DNA of 64,000 nt. Origin: Phoebastria nigripes (Eukaryota; Chordata; Aves; Procellariiformes; Diomedeidae). Both the position numbers and the translations under genes were made by a program. How positions within the stretch are numbered: the stretch's first letter is position 1; every line of letters starts with the position of its first letter. This document shows positions 61,601-64,000 of this stretch, piece by piece. The stretch covers positions 287,794 through 351,793 of the forward strand of contig JAYKAV010002442.1 in the NCBI GenBank assembly GCA_035582835.1, given 5' to 3'. The notes beneath the pieces are model-generated. The model made no database searches and was not told where the DNA came from. It was given only the letters and a program-made list of their open reading frames with translations.

Positions 61601-64000
61601 AAATTACTTTAAAAAAAAAAAAAATCAAGCAGTCCAATGGATATCTCTTAGGGAAAAATAGAGGTGTTAGTAATTCTCCCTCTTTGCTCTTCCAATTGTG
61701 AAAAGAGATTACAAGTTTAAGCCTGACCCAAGGCAAAAGGAAACCAGGAATCTTTTCCCTGAAAGTTCAGGGTGACCTGGATCAGGGATCAGAGCTCAAT
61801 GTAAATGGGACAATGCTGAGTAACTTGTTAAGTGTCTGAGATTAACATTGATATTTGTCCAGCAAACATCTTAAAGTCAATAAAAATTGGTGTTAAACTT
61901 GCTTTTGTATAGAGATGATATCCATAAGAAAGGGTGTAATTTTTTTAGAATGAGGCACTCAGAATATGTTTGTCTGAAAAACAAAATGTAAAAAAAAAAA
62001 TCTTGTGGCCTGAAGTATGTTTATTTCTTCTCCTTTGGCTTTCAAGAGATGCCAAATTCTTTGCAGAGTTTACGGGACAGTAGATAAGTTTGTATATACC
62101 TGCCTGAAAACAAAACAATAGTCTTATACATTATTTATTTAAACTCACAGGTTTTTTTCAGGTTTGGGTTTGACTGTCATATACTACTCCTACAACCAAT
62201 CTTTTCTTCAAACGGAGACATACAATAAAACACAGAACAAGGCTGTATCTCCCAGCATTCTGAACCTGTGAAATGATTGCATTTACCTTTAGTCCTATTT
62301 TCCTTGTTTCCCTGACATCTATATCCAATTTTGCATTATACAAGAGTCTTACCCAGTAGATTTCCTACAGGATATTGAAACTTCATAACTCTGCCCGACT
62401 GCTATACTGCAACTGCTGCTGCTCAGGCTCCCCGCAGCCCTGTAGGATTGCCAGTTGCCGTTGCCAGTTTCCTACTTTTGTGGAATTCTCTGAACTACAC
62501 TCTGCTTGGTTTCTGTATGACTTCCTTTATGCTTGCCTATTCATTTCACTAGTAGTTACTCATCTCACCCTCTGCCCAAAAGCAATCTTTTAAAACTACA
62601 CAATATTCCATATTTAAGATAAAGTTATGCATTTAAATTCTGGCATGTGGTTATCGCTTACCACCTTATTTTAGACTATTTTACCCAATGTCCTCTATTT
62701 TGGGTGTTTTCATGTTGCAATCATTAGTCTTCTATTCACTGTAATATAAACACAATACAGCCTTTGTGGCTTTTTTGAAACCTGAACAAGCTTATGTAGG
62801 TTGCCTACTATACAGAAATGCTCAAGAAATATTAGATGAAGCCATATTAAATAATCTAGTTCAGCTACTTCCATCTAAATTCAGTGTCAATCAGTAATTT
62901 TTTTCTTCAGGTGGTTGCTGCATGAAGTCACATTTGTGTAAGGAAAAGTTATTGTTCTGAGGAACCATTTTAATTTGAGTTAGATGCTTTAAGCAAATAT
63001 TGTTCCGCAGGGCTTGTTGAGTACACACATTTGCCGAGCATCCATCCAGGACTTTGTGGTTCTCTCTTCTTTTTATATTAGAAACATTTCCTAATAGACT
63101 GAGGAACAGAGCATGCTGATTTTATCTTTTTCAGTGCTTCTTTGGAATGTCTTCTGTCCACTGAAGCACAGTCTATGCTTCATTAGTCTAATGTTGCTTG
63201 TTTCTGCTGGCAATAGTCTTAGTCCTAAAATAAGACAGGAGTAGTACACAAAGCTACAACATGCCCTTGAGCAATTTGTGTCGGTTTTGAATTGGATAAT
63301 CTTCACAAGTACAGCCTGTGACTTTACCTACGTTAGTGCCCATGTACATCTTAACTACTTAATACAGCTTTGCAGTGTTCAGCTAACTAGATTTGGATCA
63401 TGGGAGCTGTTTTCACCTGAAACATATAAAATACATGTAGTATCCTTTTTGTTTGCTCATTATAAGGTTTTATTGCAACAAGGCCACAAGTTCTTTAGCA
63501 GGTAGGATCTGCGCTTCCTGCAGGTCTTGTAATCAAAAAGAAAGTCACATGGTTGCAACACTTTCAGAGGAGGAATTGCCTGTCTGATAATAAATGAATC
63601 TAAGTCCTGAAGTTATTCACGTCTGTAAAAGATATAAGCAGTACTGATCTGGAAATGACTGTTTAATTGTTATTACATTTTATATTGGAAAAATATCAGG
63701 AAAACTGCTTTGGTAGATCAAAGAACAAGATCTCTTTATTTTTCAAACTACAACATATATTTTGATTTTTCCAGCATCCTCATGCTGTGCCAGTGAATCT
63801 GTAAACTACCTAACGTCACAGTTTTTAGTACACAGCATAGGTTTCAGCAGAGCCTTCAGAGAGAAACAGCTATATAAAAGTTATAATTAATTGTCTTCTG
63901 TAATGTCACTCAGCTTAGTTCGTACTAAGAGTATTACACAAAATATTCATATATAAATAGGGATAAAGTTGTTTATACATCAGAAGCATTTCTAAAATGA
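58689..64000. other. DNA upstream of the RGS13 remnant
   Basis: The missing RGS13 first coding exon was sought here on the minus strand and not recognised. Also seen are A-rich runs at 61592-61604 and 61609-61624, a T run near 59977-59991, and short open frames without known similarity. In mammals RGS1 lies further on this side, and no RGS1 exon is visible before the window ends. Confidence 0.5.

Noticed and set aside
62042..62112. Minus-strand acceptor TTTTCAG followed by an 18-codon frame and stop, with AATAAA soon after, resembling a terminal exon
   Set aside because: Too short and matches no protein I recognise; the open length is expected by chance.

Overview
This window looks like nuclear DNA from a bird. 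Most of it is AT-rich and non-coding. Genes are few, split by introns and flanked by GT/AG splice sites. There is a CR1 LINE ending in the typical ATTCTATGATT-type 3' repeat, and a much older CR1/L3-like 3' end of the kind common in turtles, crocodilians and birds. I cannot name the species. Five single N bases (3135, 7861, 42882, 50872, 58120) mark draft assembly.

Gene content is part of the R4-family RGS (regulator of G-protein signalling) cluster, all on the minus strand. RGS2 is complete and appears intact: five coding exons between 7591 and 10011, 212 codons, a CpG-island promoter around 9770-10140, and a 3' UTR running to a poly(A) signal at 6819-6824. About 44 kb upstream lie three exons (54054-58688) that match RGS13 in sequence, exon lengths and intron phases. 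This matches the mammalian order RGS1-RGS13-RGS2. The RGS13 locus is broken: exon 4 has lost its splice acceptor AG, a 1-nt deletion shifts its frame, and the last exon has an in-frame TGA inside the RGS box. I call it a unitary pseudogene, pending comparison with other birds.

The interval between the two RGS loci holds an old CR1 3' end (about 23.48-23.90 kb), GC-rich patches, small tandem and simple repeats, a younger 5'-truncated CR1 with a 310-codon open reverse-transcriptase frame (about 42.71-43.73 kb, minus) and a SEC61B-like intronless copy (44483-44722, plus). Processed copies of cellular mRNAs are rare in birds, so the last is notable.

Region by region: 1-6.8 kb, intergenic DNA downstream of RGS2; 6.8-10.3 kb, RGS2, its UTR and promoter; 10.3-42.7 kb, gene-free DNA that may hold regulatory elements; 42.7-45.1 kb, CR1 and the SEC61B-like copy; 45.1-54.0 kb, gene-free; 54.0-58.7 kb, RGS13 remnant; 58.7-64 kb, gene-free as far as I can see. 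The first coding exon of RGS13 was not found and may lie beyond the window or be lost. I saw no tRNA, rRNA, CRISPR or prokaryotic feature.
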